From contig DPCK01000061.1 of NCBI GenBank assembly GCA_003516285.1, forward strand, positions 4,072-9,478: DNA of 5,407 nucleotides. The letters run 5' to 3'. The notes beneath the pieces were generated by a model, which saw only the letters and a program-made list of their open reading frames with translations, had not been told where the DNA came from and ran no database searches. Origin of the DNA: Lutibacter sp. GTDB taxonomy: Bacteria; Bacteroidota; Bacteroidia; Flavobacteriales; Flavobacteriaceae. Both the position numbers and the translations under genes were made by a program. Positions 4,707-5,407 of the stretch are shown here, piece after piece; position 1 is the first letter of the stretch; every line of letters begins with the position of its first letter.

Positions 4707-5183
4707 TTACCCTCTGGTAACCTCCAAAATTTCAAATTCCATCACCCCGCTAGGCACTTTAATTTCTGTGATATCCCCAACTTTTTTGCCCAACAATCCT
4801 TTACCAATCGGCGAATTTACCGACAGTTTACCTTCTTTTAAATTTGTTTCGGAATCGGCCACCAAAATATACTTAAATTCGTCTTTGGTCACCGTATTTT
4901 TTAACCTCACCGTTGAATGAATCAATACTTTTGACGTATCCAATAACGATTCATCAACTATTCTTGCATTGGAAAGCACTTCTTTTAATTTGGCGATTTT
5001 CAACTCCAACATAGATTGTTCCTCTTTGGCGGCGTGGTATTCGGCATTCTCGCTTAAGTCACCTTTATCTCTTGCTTCAGCAATATCATTACTTATTCTA
5101 GTACGTTCAACGCGCTCCAAAAACTCCAATTCATCCTTTAGATTCTTCAATCCTTCTTCTGTATAATACGAAATATTACTCAT
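4707..5183 (-). CDS. greA: Transcription elongation factor GreA
   Basis: GreA enters the RNA polymerase secondary channel and stimulates cleavage of backtracked transcripts, rescuing stalled complexes. This 158-residue protein has exactly the E. coli GreA length. An N-terminal antiparallel coiled coil (about 1-77) carries the functional acidic tip DKGDLSENAEYHAAK (39-53); D42 and E45 correspond to the E. coli tip residues Asp41 and Glu44. A C-terminal FKBP-like domain (about 85-158) contains SPIGKGLLGKKVGD at 124-137 and ends FEILEV. The ATG at 5181-5183 gives the usual short N-terminus before YYTEEGLKNLKDELEFL. A -7 box with a matching -33 TTG lies 61 nt upstream, giving a leader of roughly 55 nt that could fold into a hairpin at its very start. 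The gene diverges from a lipoprotein gene and is followed by a likely terminator and the HIT gene. Confidence 0.98.
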   Translation of the reverse strand: MSNISYYTEEGLKNLKDELEFLERVERTRISNDIAEARDKGDLSENAEYHAAKEEQSMLELKIAKLKEVLSNARIVDESLLDTSKVLIHSTVRLKNTVTKDEFKYILVADSETNLKEGKLSVNSPIGKGLLGKKVGDITEIKVPSGVMEFEILEVTRG

Positions 5184-5207
5184 AACTTACTGTTTTAATA
5201 AATACAA

Positions 5208-5240
5208 AAATCTCACAACTGGAAACCCAGAATGAGATTT
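5208..5240 (-). promoter_or_regulatory. Hairpin in the greA leader RNA
   Basis: The outer arms AAATCTCA (5208-5215) and TGAGATTT (5233-5240) pair over 8 bp. An inner CTGG (5219-5222) and CCAG (5227-5230) add 4 bp with a 4-nt loop, separated by a 3x2 internal loop. On the minus strand the structure begins at about the predicted transcription start and runs into a TTTTT stretch (5210-5206), the arrangement of an early attenuator. On the plus strand it is followed by AACAC and no T-tract. A regulatory role is inferred. Confidence 0.45.
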
Positions 5241-5244
5241 AACA

Positions 5245-5273
5245 CAAATGTACAAAATATTTGTAAATTGCAA
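5245..5273 (-). promoter_or_regulatory. greA promoter (Bacteroidota -33/-7 type)
   Basis: The minus strand carries TACATTTG (5252-5245), an exact TAnnTTTG -7 box, and TTG (5273-5271) 18 nt upstream, close to the spacing expected for the -33 element. The start of transcription would be near 5240. It is the best supported promoter in the window because both elements are present. Confidence 0.6.
5251..5265. repeat. Short inverted repeat between the divergent greA and lipoprotein genes
   Basis: TACAAA (5251-5256) and TTTGTA (5260-5265) are perfect 6-bp arms around ATA. The site touches the greA -7 box and fills part of the spacer between its -33 and -7 elements, so a bound regulator could affect greA. 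It also contains a near-match (AATATTTG, 5256-5263, one mismatch to TAnnTTTG) on the plus strand that may be the -7 box of the lipoprotein gene. Chance symmetry in A/T-rich DNA is possible. Confidence 0.3.
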
Positions 5274-5303
5274 CCGTTATCCAAAAAACTTGATGTTATA
5301 ACT

Positions 5304-5407
5304 ATGCGAAAGTTATTTTTATTGTTAGCGTTTGCCTTATTTTTTTCTTGCGAAAAGAACGACACCAACGATATTTTACCCGATGTTTATGTAGATGAAA
5401 CCATCAA
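5304..5407 (+). CDS. Lipoprotein, N-terminal part (3' partial)
   Basis: The frame starts at ATG 5304 and runs off the right edge after 34 full codons. It encodes a lipoprotein signal peptide: basic start MRK, a hydrophobic core LFLLLAFALFF (4-14), then S15-C16 as the lipidation site. The cleavage motif FFSC has a bulky -3 residue but is acceptable for this phylum. After Cys16 the chain is polar and acidic (EKNDTND, 17-23), then ILPDVYVDETI. Acidic residues just after the cysteine recall the lipoprotein export signal of flavobacteria that sends lipoproteins to the cell surface, but the match is loose. The LPDVYVDETI stretch reminds me of flavobacterial lipoproteins annotated as Rieske-like that often sit beside greA; none of the iron-sulfur ligand region is in the window, so that is only a guess. 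It diverges from greA across 120 bp. Confidence 0.8.
   Translation, partial: MRKLFLLLAFALFFSCEKNDTNDILPDVYVDETI

Noticed and set aside
5293..5301. Two-codon open frame (ATG TTA TAA) just before the lipoprotein ATG
   Set aside because: Such minimal frames are expected by chance in A/T-rich DNA, and nothing supports its translation.
1..5407. CRISPR array, tRNA, insertion sequence or phage/defence island
   Set aside because: No direct repeats with spacers, cloverleaf, transposase, terminal inverted repeats or integrase-like gene could be seen; all coding space is taken by chromosomal housekeeping families.

Overview
The window looks like a chromosomal segment from a member of the Bacteroidota, most likely a Flavobacterium-like flavobacterium. 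The evidence is the low-GC, A-rich spacers, repeated Bacteroidota-type -7 promoter boxes (TAnnTTTG) a short distance before start codons, the absence of convincing Shine-Dalgarno sequences, and several families typical of that phylum: the tail of a VPS10-type glycosyl hydrolase, a DUF3127 OB-fold protein, and a sensor kinase with an AHQIGTP H-box. Genus is inferred from protein resemblance alone.

Layout from left to right. Positions 1-387 (+) hold the C-terminal end of a large secreted protein whose start lies off the left edge. It ends at a bidirectional terminator (388-420) shared with a converging minus-strand group. That group, read right to left, is aat (1666-1031), a MazG-like pyrophosphohydrolase (979-653) and an 79-residue two-helix membrane protein (652-413) whose ATG directly follows the mazG stop. 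Upstream of it, also on the minus strand, is a two-gene unit of a flavin reductase-like protein (2994-2134) and a DUF3127 protein with an SSB-type acidic tip (2125-1751), closed by a strong terminator (1701-1732). The flavin reductase gene diverges from an orphan membrane histidine kinase (3086-4234, +) across a 91-bp spacer with -7 boxes and a 7-bp inverted repeat. The kinase converges, with only 2 bp between stop codons, on a HIT-family hydrolase (4626-4237, -), preceded on the same strand by greA (5183-4707). greA diverges from the first 34 codons of a lipoprotein gene (5304 to the right edge).

The genes are mostly housekeeping: N-end rule tagging (aat), nucleotide-pool cleaning (MazG-like and HIT), transcript-cleavage rescue of RNA polymerase (greA), flavin chemistry and signal sensing. 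They form several short transcription units rather than one pathway. I see no mobile element, CRISPR array, tRNA, rRNA, toxin-antitoxin pair or defence island, and nothing that amounts to a new multi-gene system. The points most worth a second look are the SSB-like tail on the DUF3127 protein, the glutamine after the phospho-acceptor histidine of the kinase, the hairpin at the predicted start of the greA leader, and the inverted repeat in front of the kinase. No gap between genes reaches 300 bases.
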